This document shows, piece by piece, positions 10,600 through 25,200 of a DNA stretch of 64,000 nucleotides. Every line of letters starts with the position of its first letter. The stretch's first letter is position 1. The notes beneath the pieces are model-generated. The model had not been told where the DNA came from, searched no databases, and was given only the letters and a program-made list of their open reading frames with translations. A program made the translations under genes and the position numbers. Origin of the DNA: Welwitschia mirabilis (lineage: Eukaryota > Gnetophyta > Gnetopsida > Welwitschiales); the NCBI GenBank assembly GCA_051453625.1, contig JBOZIK010000001.1, forward strand, positions 95,469,348 through 95,533,347. Reading direction: 5' to 3'.

Positions 10600-13500
10600 A
10601 ATCAATCTCCTATATAGCTTACAGATGCTACAAGCCTTGAAAAGTGGATTCAAGATGATGACAAAATTTGTGTAGGCATTTTTCTTTGCATAAATTACAA
10701 CTTGCATAACATGATTGATGAGAATGTTCATGACACTACGTGGTCAGTCTTAGAAGTTTTTCTAAAGAGTTTTGACTCTAAACCCAATATAGAATTTCTT
10801 CATGTAGTGAGGAAAATGAATCAAGTCAAACTATGGCATGGAAAAGCACATGAAACAATCAATATATTGAGGCCAATTAAAGAGATCATTGATAGAGATT
10901 TCAAAAATTAATGTCTCATTTGTACTTTTTCCATTCAATCTTATTTGCATATTTTAGATTATAGAAATTGTTACCAAGATTTTACACTAGTGTTACATTG
11001 AATACTCTTAACTTTGAACAATTGGCTGATAAGATCATACAGTTTGATAAAACCTTTGAAAATGATTTTGGCACATTCAATCAAAGTGGTAATGTTGATT
11101 ATAATGATAAAGCAAACTTTAGGTAGTTTTCCTAAGACAATAATAGAGGTAGAGGCATAAGTAATAGAAGTTGAACTCAATAGACCTCACATCACAAAAT
11201 ACAAAAATAAATATAGTCTATGAATGATGTGGAATCAAAAGTCATAATACAAAAAATTGTAAAGTATCAACCAATAAGACTTAAAAGTTTAAACACCATA
11301 AAAATAATGTTTTGGATAATGAAGATGGTAATTCTACATCACATGATGAACATAATAGTGAAAATACCCATTGACTAGTTCAGTTAATGCCACATACACA
11401 TAATAAACAAGTCCATCACATGATGTTGTTGAAATACATTTTATACAAAGTAAGCATTGATTATGTTGAAAGTAGCTTTAACTCTCTTGAGCTATACTCA
11501 GAAAACATGAGAAAAAATGTTAATTCTTTGATGCTAATCACATGGATCATGCAAACATGTGTTATCCATCATATGAATTTAAATAAATATTTGTTTACCA
11601 AATTCAACATAAAGTTATAGGTTATGTTATCATGGCAGAAAAATTAAGAAAACCTATTGGAGGCCTTGATCAAATCACATTAAAGTAGGTAAATCTTCTT
11701 GATTTTATTATTCCAGTCTTAAACAAAATTTCTTGTCACTCTCACCTTTTGCAACTCATGGCTATGATGTTCATATGACTACTAATGATAAGATGTTGCT
11801 AGTAGTTTATTGTCCCAGAAACTTAGTTGTTACATAAGAGAAATTCAAGATAAGTTAATTAGACTTGTAGGATAAGAAACTATAGCTCATGTTGTGAAGA
11901 CCAATGATCATGATGATGTATCTCTTAATTCAACAACTACCTTAGCTAGTTCAACCAATCTTATTAAAGAGTAATTATGGCATGCATGTATTAACCATAT
12001 TCACAGTGATAAACTAGGCATTTGCAGATATTACATGAAGACTGTTTCCAAACTTCAATCAAAACCTTTGAAATGTGAAACTTGCATCATAAGAATGTCT
12101 CCTACAAAATCGTGTAAGTTAAAAACCTTTAAAGATATAAGAAAGTTTCAAATTGTTCACAAAGTATATGAGTTGTATGCCTATTACGACTCTTGGTGGC
12201 AGTTATTATTTCATCACTTTTATTGATGATTTTACTAAAATGAAATGGGTTGAATTCTTTAAGTAGAAATAAATAGCATTTCTAGCTTTCAAATAGTGAA
12301 ACAAATGGTAGGAGTAGAGTCTGATTGTAGAGTTGGTACTCTTCGTGATGATAGTGGCAATGAATCCACTTTAGATGAAGTTAAATAGTTTTTACAAGAG
12401 ACTGAAATTCCTCATTAGTTGATAATTCTAGATACACCTTAGTAGCATAGTGTAGCAAAATGCATGAATCACACATTAATGAATTGTGTAAGAGATTTGT
12501 TACTGCATAAAAATATCTGAGCATATCTTTGGCATGAAGCAGTTCATACAATCATGAAATGTTTAAACAAGATCACACATCTAAGCTATCTTAGGCCCTC
12601 TTTCATCCAACAATGATATGATGTCCAACTTGATGTTAAGCCATTTTAAATTTTTTTATTCTACTTGTTTTGCACATGTTCTTGTTAAGGACCGTACAAA
12701 GCTTAGTGCATGTGCAATCAGACAAGCTTTTGTTGAATGTCCTCATGATCAAAAGGCTACAAAGTTTTTGTTCTCTCTCTAAGAACTATGATAGTATCTT
12801 AAGATGTTATATCTACTAAAACATAGGATCAATTAATTACTTTGGATGATCAAATAAAGGTGTTATAGCCTTGACAATCAAATGATTAGCTATATGAAGT
12901 CAAGATTCACAATTTAGTGGGAAAGATAAGGAGAAACTTATTTAAATTTTTGAATGTTATTATGATTATAATTCCTATATCAATTCTCTTATAATGCCTT
13001 TTTTTCATTCTAGTGGGAGGATCTCTTCTTTATTTATGTGATCTTCTTTTCCTCCAAGCTCTCGAATAAGCTTTGGAGACTCACTTTTAAGGAAGTTAAA
13101 ACTTTAAGCGAATATTTAGTTATTCCTTCACAGACAAGTAGAGAAGCCTAATAGATCATTAAAGAGATAAAACTTGATTAAATAGGTAAGACAGGTTCAT
13201 GCACTGCCTACAAGATGAGAATGTAGCAACCAAACCTTATCAAGCTAGAACCTGTAAAATTACATCTTATTATGAATAATAAGCCTCTTAATTATTCTAA
13301 AGTCACTTAAGATGCTAGTCAGAGATGTGTGGCGCAGATTGCATATGAATCTATAATAAAAAAATAAAACTTGAAAACTTGTTGATCCATATGTTGGAAG
13401 AAAAGTAGTGCGAAACAAATGGGTGATTTTAAAGAAGTTCTCATCAAATGAAACTCTTCATAAACTTAAGGCACAACTTGTAGCTAATAGATTTTTACAT

Positions 13501-14800
13501 AAACTAGGAATTAACTATAAGGAATTTTTACACTTATATTTAAATGGCCTTCAGTTAGAAGTCTTATGTCAATAGTTGCATAATAAGATTAGGTGATCCA
13601 TTAGTTAGATGATGAGATTTCCTTTTTAAATGGTAATCTTGAAGAGGGGATTTTCATGGCACAACTTAAAGGATTTGAGTGAATATCATGAACATAAGAT
13701 TCGTAGACTAAAAAAAAAAAAATCTCATTATTATCTAAAGCAAGCATCATGTGCTTGGTATCATAAGTTATTCTACAAACTAAAACAGATGGGTTTTGAA
13801 ATATATTATTATTAAGATATTGATGTTACTCTATTTATTAAGAAGTACAAAGGTAAATTCAGTTTTATTATTGTATATGTTCATGATATCTTAATTATAA
13901 GAAACCATTTTTAGTTAATTAGAATGATAAAGGAGGATCTTGCTAAAACCTTTAAAATCACTAATCTTAGACACATGAAATATTATTTGGATGTTAAAGT
14001 TCAACAACAAGATGACAACATTATTCTTTCTTAACAAAAGTACATTAAATAGATTTTAGAAAAATCTCAAATAGAAAATTATAAGGAAATTACTACACTA
14101 AGGAAAGTGACGACTAAATTGTTAGAAGATGATGATTTAGCACTTTGTAATGCTATAATGTATAGAAGGTTAGTTGGATGTATCATTTATAAAACTAACA
14201 CAAGACGAGATATAACATTTGTAATTATTATATTACCAAGGTTCATGTAAAAATCACATTAAAGTTACTGAAACGTAGATATTTAAACTTCTAAAAATTA
14301 GAGGGTACATCTCATTATCGTTTGATGTATGAAAAGGATGAAGAATTTAGATTGTATGCATACTCAGATGTAGATTTTATTAGACATATAGATACTAGAA
14401 GATTAACAACAAGGTACATAACCTTTTTGGGTAATGCACCTATCTCATAGAAATCCAAGTTACAAAAGTCAATGGTAGAGTCTTTAGTAGAAGTAGAGTA
14501 TGTTGCAGCATTAAAAAACTTGCAAGGAGACTTTTTGGATATTTAACTATTGACATTTGTAAACATAATGCTAAAAGGATTAATAGAGCTACATGTGAAT
14601 AATCAACCTACAATTCACATGACAAGGAATTCACTGTTTGATGAATGTACAAAGAAAATCCATATAAATATCACTAAATTCAAGAGCTTGTTCAAGAAGA
14701 AACCATCAGTTTATCACATTATCTAGCTATAGAATAGGTGAAAGACATCTTAAAAAAACCATATAGTATGTTAATGCATGTGTATTTTAGAGATTGTGTT
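10600..14800 (+). pseudogene. copia gag-pol, broken in all frames
   Basis: Gag remnants lie at about 10600-11370. They include a zinc knuckle at 11220-11261, where the last Cys-X4-His-X4-Cys part survives (CGIKSHNTKNC) but the first Cys is Tyr. A gag-pre-integrase piece (LWHACINHI) starts at 11975. The integrase tail is at about 12440-12620 (HSVAKCMNHTLMNCVRDLL). RT spans about 13380-14000, with the catalytic box read as YVHD at 13874-13888. RNase H runs about 14150-14560. Stops and frameshifts occur every few dozen codons, so no product is expected. Several short open frames in this interval are fragments of it. Confidence 0.85.
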
Positions 14801-15360
14801 ATCTTACAGTGAAATAAAAATTCTTAAATAGTTTTGAAGATGAAGTGAACATGTTAAAACATGCTTTGAGAATCTTCTTATAAGGCAAAAACGTATTATT
14901 AGGTCTTCACTATTCCTTGGTTATGAGAATTAGATTTCCAACATGAGAAGGATTTGGTTGTACTTGTTTCAAAAACTTAGAACCTATGAAAATTAATTTA
15001 CTAGTAGAAGGAGGAACTAAATAGTATATGAAGAATCAGTTGTATTGTAGTAGCATTTTTTTTTTTTTGTTTTTCGTTGGTGTATGTTTGCCTATTTATA
15101 TCTAAAGATTGAAGACCACATAAGCCAGCTTAGATATCTTCATTGCTTCAATTTTGTATTAACAGTGTTTTCAATAAGGATAACATGGGATTTTGAAGAG
15201 GACTACTAGTTGAAATATCTATAATCCATTTGAATAACAATGCTAGATATTCTCATAGTTTTGGAATTGCATTTTCATAAGGTATTCCTTCGAGTGCTTT
15301 AATTTTCTTGAAGAATATTTATTTCTTTGTTTGCATTATAGCCACGTTAATCCTTCAACC

Positions 15361-15408
15361 ATTAGAGGAGAAGGTGGTTGGAGGGGCAGGGCATGGGGAA
15401 GTGGGGAA
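15361..15408 (+). other. polypurine tract of copia element
   Basis: A G-rich tract (GGAGGGGCAGGGCATGGGG) lies directly before the TG start of the 3' LTR. It stands out strongly in this AT-rich DNA and would have primed plus-strand synthesis. Confidence 0.8.
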
Positions 15409-15636
15409 TGTTAGAATACGTTAATGCTAGAAGGATCATGTTTTATCCCACATGTATAAGGATGTAAAATCACTCTAGTTAATTGGGTGTTTAAACCATA
15501 ATGTCTTATCATAATAAACATCTAAATATGAACATTGTTTAAAAATCTCTTTCAAATCTTGTTCTATGTTTTTTTCTTTCATTTATTATAGTCTCAGGTA
15601 GTTCTTTGTACATATCATTGCTTGTGGATTTCTTTA
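15409..15636 (+). repeat. 3' LTR of copia element
   Basis: It pairs with 9673-9901. It starts TGTTAGAATACG, ends CTTTA, and is followed by the CTAAC target duplicate at 15637-15641. Confidence 0.85.
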
Positions 15637-15639
15637 CTA

Positions 15640-18480
15640 ACTTACAAAGCTAAAGTTAAGAGGCAATATAAAAATAGAAAAATGATAACATTATTAACGA
15701 TAGTTTATTCTAGTATAACATTAAAAATAGTAATTATGGTGACATACTTACAACATTATAGTATAGTAGTAATTATTGTCTTATTAGGTTATTACATATA
15801 CGTCTTAATTATGTTTTTTCATTATGGTTTTACCGTTATTAATAATTAAACTCAACTTCAAAAGTGATTGAGCCTTTATTACTATAATTATGATCTTCAT
15901 AACTAAATTTATGGGTTATAGGATATGAATCCCTCCTTAGGTTTCGAAGGTAGTGATTACGAGAAACATATAACATGAATGACATATTAATAACAAGGAT
16001 AATTAAAAAGAAAATATTTTTAAAGTAATCTAAAATTGTTGGATAAGAACCTAAGCCCTTAGCTAACATATCTTAGGAAAACTTTAATTTTGTTTAAGCA
16101 ATATTCTAGTAAACTTCCTCTAAATGACCTATTATGATGCTTACCCCTTATTGATATTTAAACTATTGAGCATTATTTTGCCAAGTGCCTTCGTTAAATT
16201 ATTTCTAAATTTATTTGCTAATAAAACATACTTCATCTTTATCATACCATTTTGAAAAGGTTCTTATATCATTTAAACTTTTGTTAAAATGTGATTCTTT
16301 TTGTTATAAAACAATAATTCTTTGCCATATGAATTAAAAATTAATTATTCACATATATCTTTTTAGATTCTTTTTATGAAAGATTTAAGATCTCTAAGAT
16401 ATTTCTTATTTATATCAACTCCTTGCTCATTTCAAATGTTGTTATGTACTTTGATTTATCTAATAAATCCATTATTTATCTTCTATTTCTTAGATTTCCA
16501 AGAGATTGGTGAAAATTCCAAGAATGTCAAGTATCATGTTATAGGCTTTCTAATATTTTGAAAACCACTAAAGTCTAAATCTAAGAAAACCATAAGTTTG
16601 AAGTTAGTATCGTGTTGAAAGAATAAGTCTAAACTCTCTTGTTCACTTTATATACTTCAAAATACTAATTGCTACACTCTAGTAACTGTGTTTTGGTTGG
16701 GACATGTATCTTCTAACATCCAAAGTATGTATAATACATCAAGCATAGTTTTGATAACATACATCATACTTCCAACTAGTTTGTACTATTGAACTTAAAC
16801 TACATCTAATGATTGTTCATTAGTGGTTGATTTCATATTCTGTCCCATTAATGTAGATATTTTATTTGGATTCTCCATATTGAATTGCTCTAACATATCA
16901 TCATAGAATTTAATTAACTCACTAAAATTTAATTATTTTCTTAAGTTAGTTCCACACTAAGATAGTATTTCATCAATCCCACACTTATAATTTGAAACTA
17001 CTTTGCCATGTTTTTATTTATCTTCATAATGCTTTTTTCATCTTTTTTAGTAATCAAATTATCATTCACAAATACAATAGGATATGTGCTTTTATATTTT
17101 ACATGTTTGATAAATAATGTAGCATCATTATATTGATATTGATACATCTTAAGTTTCATTTTTAACTTATTATAGGATAATATTTTTTTCATACTGTATT
17201 AAGAAGTATCTAATTCATTCACTCTACTATATAATGATGTTGTGATATCCCTAGAACTATTATTTCATGACACATTTAATTTCATCTTTAGAATACTTAC
17301 CAACATTCTTAGTTTAAAAGATGTTAATGTTAAAACTAATATCCTTTTCAGCTTGATACTTTCAATGTTGGGAAAACTAACACTTATAATTTATACACGC
17401 TTTCTTAGATAATTATCAATGGAAGTAAGTTATGCTATAAATAATTTTTTCATACTTTTATGGATAATCATTAATGAAAAGTAAAATATTGGTTATCTAT
17501 TAAGGTTTTAATTCACATTACCCCACACATTAGAATACATTAATGTCAAATTTCTTATGACCTTGTAATTTCTCTAATGGATTTCTTATGGCCTTATTTA
17601 GAATGCATGAGTTGCATTTTAGATTTTTCACCATAAAATTTTTAGCAAATCCTCTAAGTTGGCATATTTTTAACAATGGCAAGTTTTCAAGTTTAGGATG
17701 CTATAGGGCTTCTTTTGAATGTTTCTCTAGATTACACATTTTTAATCATTCACTAGAATGTCTATCAATTAATCATTGAAGAAATTACTCTTCATTTTTA
17801 CATGTTGCTTTCCCATTTAGGTGCATTAGTTTTCCTTTAAATTAACCTATAAAATAAGTCTTAACTTCACTTTTCTATCTATTGCTACCATCTCAAAATT
17901 AAAGCATTTTTTCACTAATGTATTGAGCTAAAACAAATTTTATTTTAGTTTAGGAATATGCAAAATATCTCTTAGTTGTATCTTAACTAAACCACTTGTA
18001 GATTTCATCAAAACTATTATAATACCCAACACTAGCTATGAATTCTTATCTATCATTATGATCATGATTTTTAATGTTTTTTTTCAACTTATAAAATAAG
18101 TTCTTTCTCCAAGTGAGATGAGGTGTTGTTAAAGCCTTTATTATCTAACACTATATTATAGTAGTTACAATTATATTCCCACAACCTATTACACATGTAC
18201 AATCTTCCATTAGGTCTAAATTATTCTCCAGTTTTTTCCTTCATAAATTTTACATAGAATGTTAATCATTTTTCACCATTAAAAGATTTCAATTCCAGCT
18301 CATCTACTTTAATTGATGTACTTGGAACTCTATTCTAGAGCTTCGTATATGCGACTTTACATGCAGATGTAGAGTAATCATTTGAACATCTCCTACACCT
18401 AATTACAAAGGAATTCATGTGGCCAAAATCAATAAATAAATTAACAAATATGTGTGCTCTCCTGGGAGACCTAAATCTTC
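15640..18480 (-). mobile_element. degenerate Ty1/copia remnant, minus strand
   Basis: Read on the minus strand, a gag-pre-integrase-like piece (FAKNFMVKNLKCNSC) lies near 17700-17600. An RT segment at 17192-16998 contains DATLFIKH and the catalytic box FVND (17063-17074). An RNase H piece follows near 16760-16640 (YMSQPKHS, then ILKYIK). All frames carry stops. LTRs were not identified. The plus-strand copia element at 9673-15636 abuts its 3' side and may have inserted into it. Confidence 0.65.
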
Positions 18481-18767
18481 CAATAGTAATTATTAATGAT
18501 GAAAATATTATGGAAAACTAGAACTACATATAAGTAAATATGAAAAAGAATATTTTTAAGCTTTATGACCTTTAGTTAGTAAGGCCATAATTATGATAAT
18601 AAATGTATAAAATTCATAATTTGTTAAAATAAAATTTAATTATTAAAAAGGATTAACAATGATGGTAAAACCCTAATTAAAAAGTCCTAATCCTAGATTT
18701 GAAAATACTAGCTTATACCTTAATGACGATCTTCATTTAGTTATTCTTATTATACTATTATACTGCT

Positions 18768-19257
18768 NNNNNNNNNNNNNNNNNNNNNNNNNNNNNNNNN
18801 NNNNNNNNNNNNNNNNNNNNNNNNNNNNNNNNNNNNNNNNNNNNNNNNNNNNNNNNNNNNNNNNNNNNNNNNNNNNNNNNNNNNNNNNNNNNNNNNNNNN
18901 NNNNNNNNNNNNNNNNNNNNNNNNNNNNNNNNNNNNNNNNNNNNNNNNNNNNNNNNNNNNNNNNNNNNNNNNNNNNNNNNNNNNNNNNNNNNNNNNNNNN
19001 NNNNNNNNNNNNNNNNNNNNNNNNNNNNNNNNNNNNNNNNNNNNNNNNNNNNNNNNNNNNNNNNNNNNNNNNNNNNNNNNNNNNNNNNNNNNNNNNNNNN
19101 NNNNNNNNNNNNNNNNNNNNNNNNNNNNNNNNNNNNNNNNNNNNNNNNNNNNNNNNNNNNNNNNNNNNNNNNNNNNNNNNNNNNNNNNNNNNNNNNNNNN
19201 NNNNNNNNNNNNNNNNNNNNNNNNNNNNNNNNNNNNNNNNNNNNNNNNNNNNNNNNN
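18768..19257. other. assembly gap (490 N)
   Basis: The 18 bases before the gap (18750-18767) are repeated exactly after it (19258-19275: TTATACTATTATACTGCT). The gap may therefore be smaller than shown, or close to zero. Confidence 0.9.
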
Positions 19258-20469
19258 TTATACTATTATACTGCTAAAATAAACATTATAATTAACATTT
19301 TTTTATAACATTTATCTCTACTATTTTTTTAATCTTTATTTTACCTTTATAGATTACCACGATACATTAGTATTCATAATATAATGTTAGAAATTGATTT
19401 ACTATTGTTTTATTAACCCCATAAAAACTTGAGAACAAGAAATTTTTTTAAATAGATTTACAAATACTATTTTATATATTGATTATAAGCTAAATTAAAT
19501 GTAGGGTTTTAGTGATATCCATACCTTAATGTTTCAACCTTTGTAGCTGTCTTACCTAAACTTAGGAGGGGCAAAAATCCTAGTTTAAAATGATAAGATC
19601 CCTTTATAGATCAATTCTTATGTCATTAGAGGGACTATTGAAGGAAGGACAATGTATAGTCAATCAAGAAATGATGCAAAACACAATTCCTTTGCTTTAA
19701 AAAATGTCATTTTACAATTAAAAAATTTTGTGTGCATATGATTTCTTATTTGGATGCCTAAGCATACAATTGTCCAAATTAACTAGATATATAAACAAAT
19801 GTAGATAAGATAAGTCTATTTCAATATCCTAGCAGGTAAAGATCTAATGATTGGATGCCTTAATATCTTTACGTCTATAGACAAGTTGGAGAAAAAAGGT
19901 AGGCCTTAGTTGAATGCTTAGGATCTAACATTTGAGGAGGAAGAAAATTTCAGTTAGATACTAAAACATATAAATATGTAAAGTTAATTGGATACTAAGG
20001 AATGTGATTTATAATTACATAAAGAAGATTATCTTTCATTATTCAAAGAAGAGTCCCAACATTAGATCTAGTAATATTTAAAGAAAAATTAAACACCAAA
20101 ATCTCTAAATGCATATTGTACCCCCAAGCATTTAAAGATTATAGGTATGCAAATCGAGGAAAAGAGAAAACAAGTAACAATATCTCATTAGGAAAAACAT
20201 TGAGCAAGAATATTTCAACTAAGAAGAGTATAGTGAAATAGCAAAGGACACTCAACTCAAATTTTTTTTCCAATCCTATACTCAAGAAATATTATCTTCA
20301 AGTAATTCCATCCTCTTTAATAGACTAGATGTACTTAGTGACTCTATTGTATCCTAATCTTTCCTCACATATAACTCCTTTGTATAGATAGAGAAGAGTC
20401 CTAAGATTAAGTCAGGAATTGATCAAAAGATCTCTTATATAGTGGTAAATCCATCTAGCAAATTAAGCA
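19258..20469 (+). other. AT-rich region upstream of gypsy gag
   Basis: No protein motif was recognised. It probably holds the leader or 5' part of the gypsy element that becomes readable from about 20.5 kb. No LTR start or primer-binding site was identified. Confidence 0.35.
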
Positions 20470-22260
20470 GAATCACTTGCAACTCCACCATCCAGTAGCC
20501 CATAAGAAGGATGACAAACACCACTAATAAACATGAATAATCAAATTAGAACATAAAGAGAATTTTTCCATGAAGGAAATAGAAAAATCTATGATCCTAG
20601 TAATTTAACCTCTAAAGGAAACATTGAGATAAAAAATTTGTAGCTTTATCTAAATTTTTTGGCAAGGAAGAAGAGAATCCATTACAATTCTTAATATATC
20701 TATCTAAATTTTTTGACAAGGAAGAAGAAAATCCATTACAATTCTTGATGGAGATAGATTTATTTTTGCAAACATTAGAAAGATTCATTACTAATATATC
20801 CTTCTTAACTATCTTTAAAATATCCATGTCAAGAAGTGCTAGGAATTGGTTTTATTGATTACCCTACCATTTCATTGTAACTAGAAATTGCATGAAGGAA
20901 GAGTTTTTAAGTGGATACCTAACCAATCACAAAGTGAAAGGTATTAAGAAGAAGATCATAGGATTTAGGCAATAAGATGATTAGGATATACTTCTAAATT
21001 TGAGATATTCTCTTCTATAATGGCTAGGTATCCCCTAAATGATATATAGGAATGCCAACTAGTTGAATTATTTATAGAAAAACTACTGCCCACAATACAC
21101 TAGATGGTAGATTTTTCTTATGGAGGAGATATCATGAATGTTGAAGTGGATGAATGTTGGAAGAAACTTGAATCATTATTAGAACAAAGTAAGGACTTGT
21201 AAGTGAAAGGGAAAGGAAAACCAAATTTGGGAAGCAACTTAAACAAGTGAAGACTTTAGAAGCTTTAAGTACTTCAACTACAAGGGAGGAACACCTAGAC
21301 TCTACCATGTAGGAGATTAATAATACACTAGAAAAGATGACAATGAGTATTAATAGACTAAAAACCAATAAATCTACAACTCAAGTGAAAACATGCCTTT
21401 TATGCAAATAAGTTGGACATTAAATTTTAACCCCTTACATTCCTTAATATAAGAATCCCCTACTAGAGGAAATATTTATTGCTAATCAACTACAGAGAGC
21501 CGATCTATGCTAGAAACTCCTAGGCCTAGACCCTATTTTTAAAATTAAGTGAAACCTTTTGGATTGTGATTTATGAAGGCAATACTTATACGTAGTACAA
21601 GTAGAACAATAATACTTCTTCTTTTTCTTATCAAAATCCAAATCTGATATCATCATACAATCAACCAGTAAACAATTTCAACCTAGTGTAAACCCCACTT
21701 GATAATTTCCAATAGACATTGAAGGAGAAGTCCATTTAAACTAGAAAAGTTATAGAAAACATGGATGAAAATCTAAATAAGTTTATGGAAATCATGCAAC
21801 AATCCTTGTATGCCAACTCAAGATAGGCAAGAGTCTTACGTTCTTCTTCTCAACCCAACCCTAATGTAATTAAAGGTAGTAAGGTAGTCATAAGAAGGAA
21901 AACTAAAACAATAACCAAAGGACCTTAATAAGATGTGGAAATGGTCCCACTGGCAAGTAAGAATATAGGGGAAATGGGAAATGCAATTTCTAATCAACCT
22001 AAAAGTCCATCCAACCCCCCTTTCCTAAGTAGATTGAAGTTGCAATGATTAGAATTGACTAAAGAACTAGATACCGTCTTGAAAGAATTTTTTATCTCAC
22101 TTTCTCTTTGAAAGTTGTTAAAAGATGATAAAAAACATGAAAAATCCTTTAAAAACCTAATTAACAAAAAGATTAATAAAAAACTAACCAAAAAATTATG
22201 CTTACTTGATTAAAAATTCATGGCATTAGGGCAGAAAAGTCCTAAGTATAAAGACCAAGG
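20470..22260 (+). pseudogene. gypsy gag region (Tat/Athila-like), decayed
   Basis: Short plus-strand stretches lead into a zinc-knuckle-like string at about 21390-21440 (CLLCK, stop, VGH). It keeps Cys-X2-Cys-X4-His but lacks the last Cys. A basic linker (KGSKVVIRRKTKTITKGP) follows near 21870-21930. Position and order relative to the protease downstream support gag. The minus-strand open frames here are mirrors. Confidence 0.5.
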
Positions 22261-25200
22261 GTTGCAATAGTCACAGTGATGTTAGAAAGTACACATCGAT
22301 TGAAGCATTGTCTAGTTGATCTAAGAGAAAGTGCTAACCTGATTCCTAAATATATTATGAAGAGGATGAATTTAATGAAAATATTATAGCCAACAAATAT
22401 TCACTTATAAATGGTAGAAGAATCCTTAAGAAGAGCTATTAGAGTACTCAAGGCCTTGATTGTTTAGATAGATAAAGGATAATATCCTAAAGACTTTATA
22501 GTTTTAGAAGAAGAAAGAAGTGAAGGTTACCTACTGATCTTAGAATAAGCATAATTAACAACAACTAATGGATTTATCTACATAAGAGAAGGAATATGAA
22601 GGTTACAATTTCAAAATGAAAAATATGATGAAGTTCTACAATGTCATGGAGAAATGCACTGAATGATGAGATCAATAATTATATTGAAGAATGCAACATT
22701 TTAGACATTGTTCAACACTAGAGTAATAAGCAACTAGAAGAGTTACTGATCTTGTATGGAGATGAAGTAAGGCAAAGAAAACATTAGAAAACAATGCAAT
22801 AATATTTAGAATTTAAAAATTTTTATGAGTTATCAAGAAACATATGAAAGGTACAACTTGAGCACAACACAAAATCTATGTTAGAAATAGTAGAGGACAA
22901 CAACCAGGATGGTATTTTCTGTACTCAAGACTTATTGAGAGAAGATGATGTTAATCCTATGGTTAAGGATAAGAAAGGCCAAGGTACTCCTTCAGAACTA
23001 GATCTAAGCCCCTTACCTATCGACTTAAAGTATTTATTATTAGAGAAGGACAATACTAAACCAATAGTAGTGAATGATCTTTTGGAAGAGGAACAAAATG
23101 GGAGATTGCTAAAAATATTAAAAAGAAAAGGAAAAGCCTTTGCGTGAACCATAAAGACCTTTTAGATTACCCATCTTTTGTTTCCCAACATAAAATCTAC
23201 CTAGAACCAAATGCAAAAACCACTAAGAGAAATGAAAAGGTAATTAAATCTAGCTTTAAGGTAAATAAAAAAAGAAGAGATCATGAAGTTGATAACATCG
23301 ATATCATCTTTCCAATTTTGAATAGTGAATGTGTAAGTTCTATCATTATGGTATCCAAAAAGAACAATAAGTAAAGGATGTGTATAAACTTTAAACAGCT
23401 AAATGCTTTTACCTAGATAGATCATTTCCCTATTCCATTTCTAAATGAAGTTATTGATAGAATCAAAGGTCAAGAATACTATTGCTTCTTCAAAAAGTAC
23501 ATTAGCTATAATCAAATTCATATTACTTCAAACGATTATCGCTTAACTACTTTTACCTTCCCATTAGGTACTTATGTATTTAGAAGAACACCATTTAGAT
23601 TATGTAATACTCCTAGCACTTTTTAATAGGTCATGATGGACATATTTACTAATATAAAAAATGAATAGTTATAAATTTTTATGAGTGATCTCTCTATTTC
23701 GGGGAACTCCTTTGATCAAAGGTTAAAAAGATTAAGCACCATATTAGATTAATGTATTGAAAGTGGATTAAAGATCAGTTGGAAAAAAATAACACCTTAT
23801 GATGATAAAAAGAGTTGTATTAGGACATGGAGTCTCTAAAAATAGAATAACCATGGATCCTTCTAAGATTAATGCAATAAGGGATCTACCTTCATCCTCT
23901 AACATCAAATAACTAAGGTTATTCCAAGGACATGCAGGTTACTATAGAAGATTTATCAAGGGAAATGTGAGGAAGCATTTACGCTACTAAAATAAAAATT
24001 GGTGACTGCCCCTATTCTACAAGGATCTAATTGGAATTTAAATTTTAAATTAATGATAGATGCTAGTAACTTTATTGTGGGTGTTCTCTTAAAATAGAAG
24101 TTAGATGTTAAACTACTTATCATTTCCTACTTTAGGAAAACACTAAACGCAGCTCAATGTAATTATTTGATCATAGAACAAGAGTTGTTAGCCATAATAT
24201 TTACATTAGATAAGTTTATGAACTACTTGATTGAATATCATGTCAATGTGAACACTAATCCCACTGCCCTTCGTTATATATTAGCTAGACCTAATTTGAA
24301 TGCTTATGTAATACGTTGGACATTACTTTTATAGGAATTTGATCTAATAATTGTAAACAAGAAATGTAGTGAAAACTCAGTGGCTAACCATTTATCTCAA
24401 AAACTTTTTGTTGGTAGAACCATCTGAGAATACTCACAAATATGAATCCTTTCTTTGATGAAGGTATGTTTATAGTGCAGGCCCAACAACATCTTAACCC
24501 CTAGTTTGTAGACACAGTCAACCATTTGGTGTGTCAATGAATGCCCCATTCATTGAGCAGTCATGAAAATAGGTTGTTCTTAAGAAAAATTCATACTTAT
24601 TAGTAGATCCCCCTACTTATATTTAAACTAGGTATAGATGGTACTTATAGGTATTATGTGCCTGAATATAAGTCCTAGAATTGTGCCATGAGGGGATCGA
24701 AGGAGGTCATTTTAATGGTAAAAGAACTACACATAACGTTTTACATGAAGGTTTTTACTACCAATGCTTCTTAAGGATATGTATGAATTTAGTAAATCAT
24801 GTGAAATATGCCAAATAAGTGGATCCTTGAATAAGCAAGATCAATTAGCTATTTGTCCCATTTTTTAATGTGAAAATTTTGACTATTGGAGAATCGATTT
24901 TATGGATCCTTTGAAACTATCATCTTTTAAAAATCCTACATCCTGATAGCTTGTGAGTAGATGACTAAGGGTTGAGACAAGAGGTACTTAGAGAAATAAT
25001 GCAAAGAGAGTTTTCTATTTTACCAAATCCTACATTTAGAGTAGGTTTCGATTTCTAAGAATGTTGATTTCTAACTAAGGAATGCACTTGTTAAACAAAA
25101 TTGTAAAGAAACTATTGGCCAAATATGTTATATAGCATAGAATAGCAAACTCTTATTACCCACAAACCAATGACTTTAGTACATGAATGAACCAGGAAAT

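Larger units (their letters stand above)
9668..15641 (+). mobile_element. complete but degenerate Ty1/copia element with target duplication
   Basis: The 5' LTR is 9673-9901 (229 bp) and the 3' LTR is 15409-15636 (228 bp). CTAAC at 9668-9672 and 15637-15641 is the 5-bp target-site duplication. A primer-binding-like site (TAGTGTCAAGGCC, 9904-9916) lies two bases after the 5' LTR, as expected for initiator tRNA-Met priming. A G-rich polypurine tract at 15363-15408 abuts the 3' LTR. The LTRs are only about 75-80% alike by eye and the 5' start is TA instead of TG, so the insertion is old. The internal order gag, integrase, RT, RNase H marks copia. Confidence 0.88.
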
